A stretch of 64,000 nt of DNA from Pyrrhosoma nymphula (lineage: Eukaryota; Arthropoda; Insecta; Odonata; Coenagrionidae), in the NCBI GenBank assembly GCA_963573305.1, contig OY754331.1:151585728-151649727 (forward strand), written 5' to 3'. The notes beneath the pieces are model-generated. The model had not been told where the DNA came from, did no database searches, and worked only from the letters and a program-made list of their open reading frames with translations. Positions 23,091-37,092 of this stretch are shown here, one piece after another. How positions within the stretch are numbered: the stretch's first letter is position 1; each line of letters starts with the position of its first letter. Position numbers and translations under genes: made by a program.

Positions 23091-26000
23091 TCTATGTATC
23101 TATGTCTCGGTAGTTATGGAGTAATGAGGTAGTACTTCTATTTCCGGAAACAAGAGTAATGAAGGCACACGCTCATGTGCAGTTGATCAAGTAGTCAAAT
23201 GGATAAACCTTAATGCTAACAAGTGAGACGTAAGTATTCTATAAGCGCCACAGCTTTATCAAACACGGCCATAATATTTTCCCTTGAAATGTCAACAGCT
23301 TTCCAATAGGTATCTCAAGTGTTCATCAGAGCGGAGCACGCCTCGCAAAGCACTAACTTTAGTCCTCAGAGAGTCCTTTTCTCATTAACGATTGCCTCCC
23401 ACCGCTTCAAACTTACAACCTTCCTTACACTTGGTGGAACTCATCCTAATTACAGAAGTAAAAGCATCTTCAAACTGTATAACGACGGCGTGCATCAAAA
23501 TCAACGTACACTACATTTATGGGAAGTCTCCCCGTTTTTAGTCTGCACAGAATCATACATGAAGGCAGCTTGTCCATATTCATACCCCAAATACTCGCCG
23601 ATTTAGAGGTTATTTTATACTGATATCACAAAATACATGAATTTCAGAGCAATGAACACAACATAGCTAGTAAAATAATGGTAAATATGGCAGACTATGA
23701 ATATTTTGCACTCAGCTACGACTAAGACTATTGGTTTAGGAATTTTCAGGATTTTTATGTAGGGAAACTGTAACTTTTTTATTATGAATTTTAAGCTTTA
23801 CATCCTTTTTTTATTATTTCAGGAGATGAAAAAGATAGGGACAGGGAATGAACTTTCGTCCGATGGAGATAGATAATTCCAGCTACTAATGCAATGTACT
23901 GAGTCTCCCTACCCTCCGGGTAAATCTGTACGTGCGGTGCATTACACCAAGGAATCAGAGCTGAACGAATGGCGGAGTTGCGGCACCTAACTCAATTTTC
24001 GTTCCATTTGCCGCGTTCAGGCCGAAGACCCGTTTCATTTGATGAAGGGCTGAATTTCCCCAATCCGCACACGGCAAACGAGATGAAACACATCGGAATA
24101 TATTTCCTCGGAGGCATCTAAAGATTTACATTATTTACATTTACATTTACTAAAATATAACATTAGCTAAGAAGGTTCAATTTATATTCCCGGTAAAACC
24201 AATTTTGCATTAAATCATCATCTCGCTTCACTTAGGCATGAAAAGGACCGAAATGGGTGTAGCTAGCAAGATTTTTTATTGTGACTCAAGTAGTTGATAA
24301 GTACGAATATGGAAAATTCCTTTCAAAGCTACTTTAAAAAAAAGAAATCAATGTGCTTGGGTTTATCCCTCTCGGGTCCTAAGTATTAGAAAATCAATGA
24401 AAAAAGTTGCTTTACCATGGTCATGGAAGTGTCATCTAATTTCAGGTTGCGATGACAAATTAATCACAATAAATAGTAAATACCTGAAAGATGAATAAAA
24501 TGTTTCCAGAGATGGAATAATACCAATATCAACAATTCTCAATGTCTTCCTCAAAATGTTTAACTTGCTTCGCTTTGAGGGAACAGTTTCTTAAAAATAC
24601 GTAAGTACCAACTCGGATACGAGTATTTCCAGATTTTTGTTCAATCAGCTCCTTGTCTTTTTGAAAGATCTTCAAATCCTGACCAGCGACCTCTTTTAAA
24701 CCAATTAAATGCAATAATAATGAGAAATGCAAATGGGATTTATCTTGATTAAGGATTCGAATGTTCAAATGGACCGACTGTAATACTTACACCTTATTCC
24801 AATTACCGGTACGGATAACAGACCCCAGCAACTGTAAATGGACTTAACGTAAGGGCGTTCATCAAGTTAGATTCTCATTAATTTCGTACAAATATGAACA
24901 ATAGCACTCTTTGAGGCTAGTTCTCAGGGTATAATCCCAGTATCACGCACAATTTAGTGGTCTTTAAATGCCCATTATGGGAACATACGAAAAACCCTGG
25001 GGAGTTTCCTTGTTTATTCAGCACTTATGGCTGCCGCCGCGCAGAGATTTAGCCCTAAATTCCGAGTAGCCGTGGGAATGAGGCATACCGAAATGAGTCA
25101 TCTCACTTCCTATTCGATTCGATGCGGGATAGAGAGAAAGAGAGAATAGAGGGAGAAGAGAGATTTGGATGGGCGTGCATGAAGGTCCCCAAGATCGATA
25201 GAAGTGCGGCACGGACCACACGAATTTAATGAAAGGCAATGGCAATGGTGTCGCAATAAGGAGGGCGATGGGACGGACTCCCTACGTACTCGCACGCGCA
25301 CACATGTCTGCAATATAGCGATCCGATGCGCACGAGATAGGTGCAAGACAAACGCGCTCAGTGGGGGTTCGAATTGAAAAAAAAAAACATGTAAAAAGGA
25401 AAAAATCCAGGGAAAATAGAAGGTACAAAACATTAGTATACATTTCACATCAGTTCAAACTACGTGATACATAAAAAAGTTTAGAAGGCCTCGATCGAAG
25501 GAAAGTACATACAATGACTCTTGGTGGACACCTCAACGGAGTGTAAACGGAGAAAAACAGCAAATTTGATCACATTTTCCAAGAGAAAAACACGAGATTC
25601 TTGGAAGAAAGTAGTAGATCACGATCAAGAAAAAGTTGTAATAGCAAATAAGAATTAAAAAACAGAGATGTTAAAAGATAGACCACTGATATGCCCGATG
25701 AAAAGCCCCTTAGTTAAGTGATGATAACCTCAATCGAATCAACAGCTGACAAGAATATGAGTAGAAAGAAATTTCATGAGAAATCTGAATAAAAGGAGGG
25801 ATAACTTTATCGGGAAAATGTCATAACAAAAGTATCACATGAAGACAGTCTTTGAAGGAAGAATACTTGGTAAGACCTGTAGAGTGAGATCTCGGATGAG
25901 ATACATGGAGCAAAGGAAAAATTACGTGAAAATGAAGAAATATGTATGGTGAAGACCTTTCTATTAACGCCGTTCAATTCTTTTACCGGTAACCAACAAC

Positions 26001-27583
26001 CACGCACAACATTCTGACGACTTTTACGATGACTTTTTATAAAACTAAAAAAAGGCAGAACAAGAAGAGAAAATTCCATTGAAACCTTCCTGTTGTTGAA
26101 AATTCCCTCCTGCTCACTTCAAAAGTAGCAGCCTATGTTGTGCAGCCACCCTAACCCCACTAACCAAATTGGATAGGTACCAACAATGCTCATAAATTTG
26201 GCGAATGGCCCAGAAAAACAGAATTTCCTGCCGACCGCTAATGAATGCAAAATAAACCTCGGAGGCACAAAAAGAGCACACATAGCATCAGTTGGGAGAG
26301 AAAGAGAGAGACGTGATTTAAGCGCCCGCGCTGTCACAATGAGATTGTCCAATCAAGTCCGGTTCCGTCAAGTAGAACTCGACGACTGTAGTCAGATTGT
26401 AGAGAAAGAGACCACTGGACGTGGGGGAGCGACCGAAAGAGACCGGGATAGCCAAACAATTGTCGCGAGTTTAATTAAACTCATCTGGCTCCCGCAAGAC
26501 TTAACGGAAATGGATTCTATTGTTTTGAGAGAGCAGAAGCGAAAATTCATACGGCAGGCGGGCTTACGTGCGCTAACGGAGGAAATGGGTGCCATTTCAA
26601 AAGGAAACAAAGTCTAATACCCTACCGCCTCTGCATTGACGATAAAAATAAAACTCATCCTCGTGATTATGACGAGAAGCAGAGGCCAGTATCATTTTAG
26701 CCACACATGGGAGATTTAATAAACCGAAATTGCTTCTTTTCGATATGCTCAATTGAACAAATTACAAAGAAGTCCGGTATGGTATAATTGAGGCAACTGA
26801 ACGGTTGACAAAAATATGTCGTAGATTTTGTAAGGTAGAAGTTGTAGTGAACATAGTATTCAATTAAATTTTACGTGGGATGCGGATAGTTCGCCAATAT
26901 TAATTTTCCTCAGAAAAAATGCCAGAGAGATCAAATTACTCTTTATTTATTCACATAGGTAAACTCGAGATCGGCTTTACGAGAGCTTATTTCTCCCTCA
27001 GCATTTATCCATCACGGCAAATAGATAGCCAATATAAATTATGCCACCGAGTGAAATGGATAGTTTTTGTCACTTCCTAGCAAATTTCAAGGTGTATATA
27101 AACAGCAGAACTACCCAAGAAATATCGCATAAGGTAGAGAATTTATTAGTATTAAAATAGAGAAATAGAAGAAATAGTGTACAAAACAAATCCAAAATTG
27201 CCATAATTCAGCTTCTAAAACTATTGCGCCAAGAAAAATTTGGCAGAGAGCTCTATTGCAAAAGACTCACCAACCAGAATTCATGAAAATTAGTCAGACC
27301 AAAAAACATCTCTTTTTTTCAGTTCCTAAATTTAAAAATGAGTGTAGCGGTATTTATAATCGAAGCAAAATATACGATTCTCCACAGACGTTTCCAGATA
27401 GGTAGAGGTGAAAAAGTCACCTTAAAGTTCACAATAACAGCGAATGTTCTACAGTGCATAGGCAGGGGCAAAAACTATGCCAAAGTGATTGAAGGCACTT
27501 TACTAGAAACCATTACATGCTTCCATGCTTACAAGAAGAGAAAAGTAAAAAATACTTAAGCGACCATCGCAATAATAAATTTG
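23091..27583. other. noncoding region
   Basis: No gene recognised. A short microsatellite (ttacat units) lies near 24125-24152. 25100-25180 is purine-rich. The 143-codon frame at 26186-26617 lies in a stretch richer in CpG and GAGA-like runs (gggagagaaagagagagacg) but shows no domain; a regulatory patch is as likely as an exon. Confidence 0.4.
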
Positions 27584-28016
27584 ACTAGCTGGTAACCCGT
27601 CCTTAATACGGGTCTCCGCCATTTTTATAAACGATGATGGTTTTTGATATCTTGAGCTTTGCATGACAACAACAAAAAGTTTCATTAAAATTCTTAAACC
27701 GGTTTTACCGTGAAAAACGTGCAAAATTTCATGGTCATCGGTTAATAAGTTCATATGTAATGAAGTAACTTTTTTGAGGCCTCAGGGCCTATTAGGACCC
27801 CACCCTCAATTCCGACCCCTGAAATTATATAATGTCTACATATATTTAGTACGTATATCTATAAAAGTGCGAAAGGTTCTAGTCTACTAAAAAAAGTAGA
27901 TAGGGATATTTCATAAAACCTATGACTTTCAAAATAATCCGTCCACCGGTTTTCCCGTTGAAAGCGGACAGAGCGCAAAAAACTGAAAAAAGTGCTATTA
28001 TTTTAATAATATAGAT
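27584..28016 (+). repeat. dispersed repeat with 'actagctggtaacccgt' head and 'aataatatagat' tail
   Basis: The left end carries a small hairpin (acccgt/acgggt at 27594-27612). Inside lie gtttcattaaaattcttaaaccggtttt-like and tttcatggtcatcggtt-like phrases. The right end is gaaagcggacagagcgcaaa...aataatatagat. This arrangement is common in non-autonomous repeats of arthropod genomes (Helitron- or RTE-related). I cannot assign the class, and no coding sequence is present. Confidence 0.5.
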
Positions 28017-28109
28017 AGCTACAACGTAACCACAACGTTGAGAAACTCGGAACGGGGTGAAACGATAACCAGATAGCATATCGTAGGAATAAAATAAATA
28101 TAGCATGGA

Positions 28110-28620
28110 CGGACGATGAGAGAAAGGCAGCTGGGCGATCCATTCCTACGAACGCGTAAAAGTGAGAGGGAGAAACAAGGATGGGAGACTGTAATCCAGA
28201 CATGGGTTGCGGCTGGCAGAGGAGGAACTTCTGGTTGGGAAGGAGGAATACGAAGTGGAATTCGGATGAAAAGGTTATCGCGAATGTGGGAGGAATGAGG
28301 ACGGATGGCACAAACCCATATGAATACTTAAGCCGCAGGGAAGAGAGCTCGAGGCGGAGGAGAAGTAAATGGGAAGAAGATTGGTGGGAGGGTTTGGCGA
28401 GATGGACGATCTGAGGAATTCTGCTTTCCCTCCGTTCCCTTCCATTTTTCCCACCATCCCTCGGACGCGGTCGTCGTCTAGAACGGGGAAGGTGGAAGAG
28501 GAACGTGACGGAGGGAAAGGCGGGAAGGAGGCAAGGAGGAAATATTGTTGGGGGAAAGATGAAGGATAGAATGAAGAAAGAAATTTCGGAGTTTCGCCCG
28601 TGGTTATGGAGAGGAGAGCG
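28110..28620 (+). repeat. purine-rich block with long artefactual antisense frames
   Basis: Mostly purine on the plus strand (ggagggaaaggcgggaagga) with a short pyrimidine island at 28420-28460. The 279-codon minus-strand frame at 28003-28842 and the 131-codon frame at 28275-28670 are Ser/Pro/Leu/Phe-rich, have no domain, and overlap plus-strand frames over the same bases. They are best read as composition artefacts. Confidence 0.5.
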
Positions 28621-30147
28621 AGAGAGAGGAGTGCACAGACATCGCTTGGCCTCCCACAAATATGGACCACGAGAATCGAAATTTCCGCCCGAATGAATGT
28701 GACTCCGATGAATCAAAGCCCTGGATCGCATCTCGATATCGATCCACCCATATTTAGGACAAGCAATGAAATGTGCTTCTCCTTCTCCACCATTTCCTCT
28801 TCTTCTTTCTCCAGGTTCGGAGAAGTAACTAAAATGGAACATTCACCGTTTTTAATAAAATGCGGAATTTCGAGATAGATTTAAAGGTCATATTAACACA
28901 ATTTGGATACTGTACATATTATTATGATGATAAAATGCAAGATTTCACTACTTAACAAGATATTTCTATAAATTTCACTCGAATCTCAAAGTTTCGCGGG
29001 AGTTCTCAGAGTCCGTTCGTTCAGAGAACAAAACTTGCCGGATTCGTAGGTTGCGGGGAAAAGGCCAAGCCAGAAAAGACACGTTTGCCAGTCTCACCAA
29101 TACAAGTTAACAGGTTTGAACCCTGATAATCTAGTAAGACGAACGATCAATCTCTCCAGCTTATTAATATTTATGATATATTAAAACGCAAGGAATCAGG
29201 ATCATTCCGGCAACATGGTGGCAAAAAAATATAAATTATACCTCCTGGATTACCCTTGTTTTGAGAGGTTTTTCAAGTCACTGGGTTTTGATATCACTTT
29301 TCAAAAAAGGACCTTTTTACTTTCTTGCAATGCTTCACCCATTTATCATCATTCTATTTTCTGCTTATTTCGAGTTCAATATTACTTTTACAATATTCGC
29401 GCATTTGCAATTGTATGTAAGTAACGACTCTTACGAATCTAGGATAAGAGACTATATCTATTGTTTCTCCTCTCGCTCTTCTTCCTAGTGTAGGTGCATG
29501 AAGCTCCATAGTTTGATGAAAAAAAATTCTCCAATGCAGAGCAAGCGGAATGATCCAACTAGTAAATAAATGTATTTTCAGTCACTCCATCAAAGTCCGA
29601 GGCCTTCGCAAAAACTTCCTTGAGCATGTGCATGAACCAGATCAATATGACCACCGCGTGATACTCGCGAGGTTGACCAAAATTTCTATCCGACCGGATA
29701 GTGGCTCTTGAAATCGGATTTCATCGCTCTTAAGACATTTGAGAGAACTTAACAGATTGAATCTCAGCCCCGAGTTTCATCAAACCTTTCTCACACCCCT
29801 ACATTCTTTCCTCCCTTACAAAATTGCATGGACAAATGAATATTGGCATTGAAGCCCAACTGTCAAATTCTGAAAAGAAAAAGGAAACATTTTCGTTCTC
29901 CTTAGTCTGGCCAAGTTCACTTGATGACGACAATTTCATACAGCCATACATGGTGTTATTGTGTTACTTATGGTTTCATTACTCTGATTTGTCACGTCAA
30001 AATTTCAAATTTTACTATAATAATTCACGGAAAATAGCAATGAGTAATTTTTGAAATTTCAGGAATCTTGTCCAGGGTTGGCAAATGTTGGTTGTCACAG
30101 GGAAGTTAGGTATTTTGTAACCTCACCTTTTTAATGACTCTTTTCAG
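28621..30147. other. noncoding region, A+T-rich
   Basis: Nothing recognisable. A weak B-box-like sequence (GGTTTGAACCC near 29114) has no matching A-box or cloverleaf. Small frames at 29215-30054 show no domain. Confidence 0.45.
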
Positions 30148-30272
30148 GAAGGCAGGAGACCCGTTCCGCTACCTTAATGATCAGCTGACGATAGGCCAAG
30201 GTCCGTGGAAACGATTGTGGCTCCAATTTACGTTCCTTACGACACGTGGGATGGAACTAATGAAAGGCGGAG
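30148..30272 (+). CDS. speculative internal exon
   Basis: A 125-base segment lies between an acceptor-like cttttcag and a donor-like GAG|GTAAAT. It is open throughout in one frame (from 30149), reading KAGDPFRYLNDQLTIGQGPW and on, rich in GC compared with its flanks. There is no recognised domain and no partner exon. Listed only because acceptor, donor and open frame coincide. Confidence 0.15.
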
Positions 30273-31575
30273 GTAAATGAAACGGATTAAGAGTCGAAAG
30301 AGCTGGTGAATCACGGGAAAGAGCTGAAAGAGCACGGACGTAGATTTAACTGGTGAGTCAGGGAAAAGACCTGCAGATCACCACTTGAGAGCCGAAGATG
30401 GTCACGCCGCCTGGTTGGCGGAGTGGAGCTACGAGGATGACGTAATTTTCCGTATTTGATTACGTAATTCTCACTTAAGTGAGATTACAAAATAAACCCC
30501 CAGATTTATGGGATTAAACGCTCATAGTTTACATCTATGCCATCTGGCATTTTTAATTTCAATAGCTATCCTCGTGAAGAGTGGGTAGAATTTTGTTTCA
30601 TTAACTAAGTACTTTCACCTTCTAGATAAATAGGACATTGTTCCGTTACCATGATTCGCACAAACATGTAAGTCTATGGTTAAGATGTATTAAACCTCAT
30701 AATGTTTTCTCTTAAATATATTTATGGATATAAATTTGTTTGCTGGTAGTGCACGTACAGTGCAGGAGCACCACCGCGTCTCCTGCCAACATCCTACCTT
30801 CAATAGTCGCTTCAATATTTTTTCCACCAACATAAGACTCCAAAAATAAGGTGCAAACAGGGTAAGGTTAAAAATTATACCATTACTTTGGCTTCTAATT
30901 CAGACCTAAGCGGAATTGCGGAACCTAAAATATGAGATTCATAGCACGAAGCTGGAAAGATAACTGTATTACAATATCATGTGGGGGATTTTGGCTTGCA
31001 TGTCGGTAAGAAAATGTTTGAAGATGCCGGGAATCGACTAGGGGAAGCTGGCGATGCACTGTTGTAAAACACATCTGAGACTCTATCGTGAGCATCCTGG
31101 CGGGTTTATAGGGCAAATAATTATGAATTGAGGTATTTTATTTTCAAGGAAATTAGGGGATTGAGTTTTCAAAATAGCGATGGAGAGTGTTTTATCTGGT
31201 CCTTCACGGGATGAAGAACATGGAATTCTCGTCGATCGTTTCAGGAAATTTCATCCCCCGAAACAGGTGGACGAATTTGCTCTTTTTGGAGTGGGAGAAA
31301 AGTTTTTAATTAAAGCAGTACAATATCAGAACATTCCATAACGTAAGAGGTTGTACAAGGCAAATACATTTTCAGATAGTAGTATAAAACAAACTTAGCG
31401 AACCCAACATGTAGCATCCTAGCAAATGCACAATAAAAGGGTAATATTCTATGCTATATTTAACCTGTTTTTTAAAAGCTATTTTTATGACCGCTGTGCT
31501 GAAAATAACAAAATATTTTTTATGTGATTAACGTTGACTTTTGACCAAATCAGTAATCACCACTTTAAAAGTTCT

Positions 31576-31607
31576 ACCATGGAGTAAGTATATACTTACT
31601 CTATGGT
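31576..31607. repeat. 32-bp palindrome
   Basis: The sequence is its own reverse complement apart from one base pair (accatggagtaagtat / atacttactctatggt). With no spacer it could form a cruciform or be the fusion of two transposon ends. Confidence 0.7.
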
Positions 31608-32228
31608 TCTAGTCATATTTATTAATAGATTTTAAATTTTATGCTCTTTATAATACATTATAACATTATAAGGAAACGGTAATTAGCGCGAGTATTGAGT
31701 TAACGATATTATTTCGCTTGGTTTCAGGTATTAAGCAGCACCCTTTAAAACGAACTGAAACACCAATTTCATAAAGATTTTCTGAGAAAACAACATTACA
31801 AAATATCATAAACGTTGGGGCCTAAAATCAAAGAAAGATTTTTTTAAGGATTACACTTAGATGGATTTTATCTCGAAAAGCAATTTTATACAAGACTAAG
31901 GTTTCCAAATTTGCTGCCTTCCACCAAAGCGTAATGGTAACTTTCCCTCCCCTAAGCCAACGAGGGAAGTATTGCTGCGCAAGTATTTTGAAGTTTCAAA
32001 CGCGCCACTTAGCTTTAAAAGGACCTTTTAATTAAATCTAGATATTTTGTGGGAAGAAATTAAACATTTAGTTAAAATATAAAATTTTCTCATGGCAACG
32101 TAAATGGAGTGAGGTTATCTTTCAATCGAACTTCCCCGGAGTCTATGTATCACCACATCACTTCACTTCATGAGTTAAGACTTGGTGGGTGAGGTTTAGA
32201 TACTTAAAGCGGATCCAGTTAGTTCAGC

Positions 32229-32246
32229 TAGTTAGTTAGTTAGTTA
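32229..32246 (+). repeat. TAGT microsatellite
   Basis: Four and a half TAGT units in a row, preceded by related ttagttcagc. Confidence 0.8.
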
Positions 32247-34108
32247 TTATTCGTTTTTCATCATCACAGGCGCAATATACTAGTTTGAAGCATATTGTTT
32301 AAAAACAAATGTTAAAAATCAATCGTATGTAAAAGCAGACCGATTTAAAAAAATTAAATTAACAATACCGTTGATAATTACTCATAATACGCTACCAAAT
32401 TGAACTAAAGCTGATGACAGGTTAAAAACATTGAAACACGTTGATTTTCAAACAATTATAGCTAGTGATTTTAAAAACAGTATAATCCCTCCCAGCAAGT
32501 TTCACTCATTATATAATTTCGTTTCTTACTCACATCATTTACATTCTTTTCCTGTTTAAGCCCTAATTTCCACTTTTTCTTTAAAAAATTCTTTTTCACT
32601 TCCATTTAATTTTCAGGGACGCAAATTAGTGTTTTAATTAGGAAATATCAATAGGTACTATCGTTATTACAATTAAATAAGTGAGCTTTAAAAGGACAAT
32701 TTTATTCATAAATCAACCCATAATTAATTCAGACATCATAACCCAAAATATTTTTGGTAATAATGAATGATTTACAGCTCAGCTAATTCCAGCATTCTTT
32801 GAAGTCAATAAACCGAAATCCTTTCGGTGAGCTCTGATGTCTTTTTCTGCAATATCAGCGGAGATAGCATACGCAGTGCCTTAATAAAATATATACGTCA
32901 TTTTTATATACCCACGGCAACCACTTTTCGTCCCCGTCTTATTCTTTATCGCGCTCTCCTTTTCATTTCTTTGTCCGAGGCAGTTTCCTTTCGGATAGCA
33001 CAAACGCTGTCACACCATTTCACCACATCCTCAGGCGGGAACATCCTAATGGTATCATACCCGCGTTGAGATTCCCAAGATATACGTGGGTCCATCTCAG
33101 TAGCGCCATTATATCCTTTCAATAAAACTCCGGCTAAAGGCATTTTCTAACCACCGCCATACCCAGGGCGTATTCCGACAACCCTCAACGATTCAAAACA
33201 GTTTAATAACAATTTATGACGTCCTAAAACAATTCCATGAAAATTCGGTCATTAAACGATATCCTTCATCATGTCATCCCCAGGCAATCTCAGCTTGTCC
33301 TTCCATTCCAGCTTCTTCGGCCGATATTGTCGGCCTCCCCACTACCCTTCCATTTAAACCCGACCAACTCTGTCGTAGCGAGATAGGAAAGCAAAGCAAT
33401 GGAAAACGGGGAACCTAGAATAGCACTCCGATATTGCGATGCAAACTGCAATATGTAACATTCAAACCAGTATCGTCTAGCGATGCTGAGCCACAATGAA
33501 ATTTGATACATCGTCTTTCTATATGATATGATTTCACGTTACATGAGACGTAATGCATATTGGAATTTACGGCTAAACAGAATTAAATTAATTTATTAAA
33601 TTGATGCAGCTATGGTTTAGATGTAATATCGCATAATCCGATACATTAATATTGATTACATACGAAATTATCAGGGAATATTGTGAGTTTTGCCAAGTTT
33701 ACGCGAAGTTTATTGCTAGAGGTAATTTTTTAAAGGTAAGAGAGGTTAGTTTCTTATTTAGTTGAGCATCGCATCAGTGTCACTGGAGGAACTATCGACC
33801 TATGTTTTGATAGACTTTTGCTTTCTTAATAGCATTCCTACTTCACCATAATATGGAATGCATTTTTCTAATAGGAGAACTCACAACGAATAAAAATCCC
33901 AGGAATATGAATTGCTATGGGATTGGCCATATGATGAGCCATGAGGCGACATTCGGTAAAGTGAGCCCTTCTCTAAATTTAAATCGCTATACGACATCGA
34001 ATTGCGAATATTGCACAACCCTTACTGATGTGAGGGAAGTGATTACCTCTCACGGATTTTTCTCGAGCCAATTCCCTTCACAGTATTATTGAGCTATTCA
34101 GTGGGTGA

Positions 34109-34174
34109 CAGAGAAAGAGAGAGGGAATGGAGATATATATATAGAGAGAGGGGAGAGAGAGATATATAAGAGAG
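34109..34174 (+). repeat. GA/TA microsatellite
   Basis: Compound low-complexity run alternating gagagaga and atatatat blocks. Confidence 0.8.
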
Positions 34175-36874
34175 TTGGTGAGTTGCTCAGGCGCTTTGCG
34201 AGCACTGGTCGTTTTTACGGGTCGCGCGATACTTAAAGGCACTTTAGGGATTACCTGACGGTAGTGTAAACCTTTTATCCCCAAGTAATATCATAGGGAT
34301 TCTCCTCGATAGACGGACAACTCATGGCCACAATTTCGCCCGCAATGATGCCCGTTGTCATCCTCCTCCGTAAACTTACTTATCTAATATGCCCTTCTTC
34401 CATGGCTTTCCGCTGTTTCCAACCCAACCTCACCTTCAAATCCCTTATAGGTCTTATCTCCCCTCCGGTATCGGGAAAACACTCGCACACAGGGGTAACT
34501 AAATATATAAATTATGATTATCACTAAATATACAATTTATATCGTGACTACGAGAATTAGCTCCGAACTTCGTGTGCTTGGAAATATCTACCGCTTTTAG
34601 GCTGAGCGGGTATTAAACTTGGCTTTTATAATTTCCACTGCAAAGACTTAACAAGACTTTAGGAAAAATGTTGAATGTCATCATTGGTTCTTATACGCGT
34701 ACTGAATCAGGATAAAGAAAGATTTTAAATTAAAAGGAAATAAGCAAAGTAAGTAAAGCTTTTACCAAATTAGTCACTTAAGGCCATGACTTACGTTTCA
34801 TTTCAGCGTTCTATGACTGTTTTCACAATAAAAAATGATGAATTTCACACAAGTTAAGCAAATTTGTATACTTGTAGTATGCAATATTCGAATACTGTAT
34901 TGCATAAGAATATACTATCATGGAATTATGTTTTCATAGGAGTATATTTGCAAAGTATTCAACCGGAAGGTTTGCTTCGGTACCGTAACTTACAGCCAAT
35001 TAGAGCTTATTTTAATAACAATGGTTTATAATTTCTTATTTATCAATGCTATTTGATTAAACGTTATCGATAAAATATTTATCAATTTTATATATGACGA
35101 GCGGAAGGTACCCGTTGAAAATCAACGGCTGTGAAAAACGTTAAACTTATTTTATAAGAAAACCGCAAAGCCTGAAGAAAAACTGTATGCGTGGTCATTC
35201 GAGGAGTTCGTAACCTATCTTGTATGTTGTGTTCGTTGTAGTAGACACGCTGACCGTTTTCGTGGTGCACGGAGAGATGAGTGACTATTGGTCCACTTTC
35301 ATGCACGGGAAACCCAAAAATCGGCCATACAGACTCATTACTACTTAAATAGCAAAGGTTGATAGATGGTCACCTCGTCCCTACGGTTCTCTTGAGCCGT
35401 CTTCTGAGTGATTAACAGCTTGATCGCTTCCCTTGTAGACATACATATATATGCATTGAATGACTTAATTCAGTTGCACTATACAACGTTGATATGTACG
35501 TTGAGTATATTAATCAGGATTGGACAGAAGGGTACAATCCAGCAGTTGATAACGTCAAGAGGAGTAATGGCAGCAGAAGCCATGTTTATTTGACCAATGA
35601 ATCCTGCATCACCCGAACTGCGCCTTCGGCATCGCCATAATCATTGGTTTCGGTTGCTAAATAATAAATATATGGTGATTCTTAGTGCACTTGTCGATTT
35701 TCATGCACCGATGTCATTAATTGCGCAGAATTTCCGTTCTGCTTTCGGGTAAGAGGCATGTAGTGACGTCATTATAATTTCCGCCATATTAAAACAGATT
35801 GAAGGCTCGAAACAGATGGGTCTGTATTTGAACCAAATTTAGAGCTGGTTACCCGTCTGAATGTTGCGTAAGGATGAAATTTGTGCGGATCTTAGCGTAA
35901 CCCGAGAAAAACAACGGGGAGATTATTATGAGATCGCTGGTGGGCATGTCTTTGAGCATCCAAGTCTAACTTTGGTCGTTTTTATTGCAAGGACTTATTT
36001 TCTCGCAAAGAAGACATTCCTTTTGCTTTAGAAGATTTATTCGAAAGGTTACTCTTTTTTTCTATTAGGCATGTTGATGGATATATTTTTAAGCCCAATG
36101 AGGGGAAACACAGCGGCGAGCGAGAGTCTTGAATGGGTAACTCGATGATTGAGTGACAGTACTTAAGTTAACTGCACTTTAACACTTTTAAACATATAAA
36201 TAACTCGTGACGTTAATGATGTGGGAATTTGTCTAACAATCAGTTCGCGTTCGTAATTAGAGGCAGACGGTTTCACTACGGTAATACATCTGAGTATTAA
36301 ACGATAATAAACAACGCCGTGTTTGTTGTAGCAACAGAGGCATTATTAGCATTGATATTCGCTGCATGTAAATATTCTTGAACATATAATTGTTTGTGTA
36401 ATCAATTATTTTCTTTATGTACATTGTTTACTACGTAAGTGTTCTCTCATTTACATGCGTTGCCCCTTTGAGAGCTACTTTGAGAAAGACGTTGAAGAGT
36501 ATACTTGTTGTAAATACGCATTGAATTTATCGATTAACCCCTGAAGCAATCTATCATGGGGCCCTTGGGACACTGGGACCTTCTTAAACGGATTTGCTTT
36601 CTACGTACTATTATGGGCCTGCAGGAAAACGTGATATTTCAATGCTAGAGGCTGGTATATCCTTTGAAAATCAAATCTATGGTTGTCAAGGAAATATGTT
36701 ATTGTTGATTTCAGATAAAAATGTGAGATTTTTCAGCTGAAAAGATGAATTTAAGATAACTTCGGAGGGTAGAAGAAAATCGATTGATAAAATTAGAAAC
36801 TTCCTTTATTCAGCCATCCCATAAAAAAAATCCCAGGCCTATATCTTGAGTGAAAGTACTATTAAAAAGCAAAA

Positions 36875-37092
36875 AATGAAACCACTGCACCGAACCCAAT
36901 GCTTAGCATGGACCACCAGGGGTGACCCTCGGGGGCTTTTGGGGGCCCTGAGGGCTTTTTAATATAGCATATATTACAACCAGACATTTTTTCTATCTAC
37001 ATGCGAAATTTCAGCTCAATCGGTCCAGTAGTTTTTGCGTGATGGAGCAACAGACAGACAGAGACCATTACATTTTTATATATTACTAAGGA
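36875..37092 (+). repeat. dispersed repeat with 'cggtccagtagtttt' tail
   Basis: The right end reads tcagctcaatcggtccagta, gtttttgcgtgatggagcaa, then cagacagacagag and ttttatatattactaaggat. This tail type terminates many arthropod non-autonomous repeats. A run of g/c-rich words (tcgggggcttttgggggccc) precedes it. The left boundary is uncertain. Confidence 0.5.

Larger units (their letters stand above)
30273..36874. other. noncoding region, A+T-rich
   Basis: No gene recognised over 6.6 kb. It holds a 32-bp palindrome (31576-31607), a TAGT microsatellite (32229-32246) and a GA/TA microsatellite (34109-34174). 34330-34470 is pyrimidine-rich on the plus strand. Small frames show no domain. Confidence 0.45.

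Noticed and set aside
26186..26617. 143-codon plus-strand open frame
   Set aside because: Begins with ATG and lies in a CpG-richer patch, but I recognise no domain and a minus frame overlaps it. Kept only as a note in the region entry.
28003..28842. 279-codon minus-strand open frame
   Set aside because: Opposite a purine-rich block, low-complexity Ser/Pro/Leu/Phe composition, no domain, and overlapped by open frames on the other strand.
29104..29124. B-box-like GGTTTGAACCC
   Set aside because: No A-box at the right distance and no cloverleaf.
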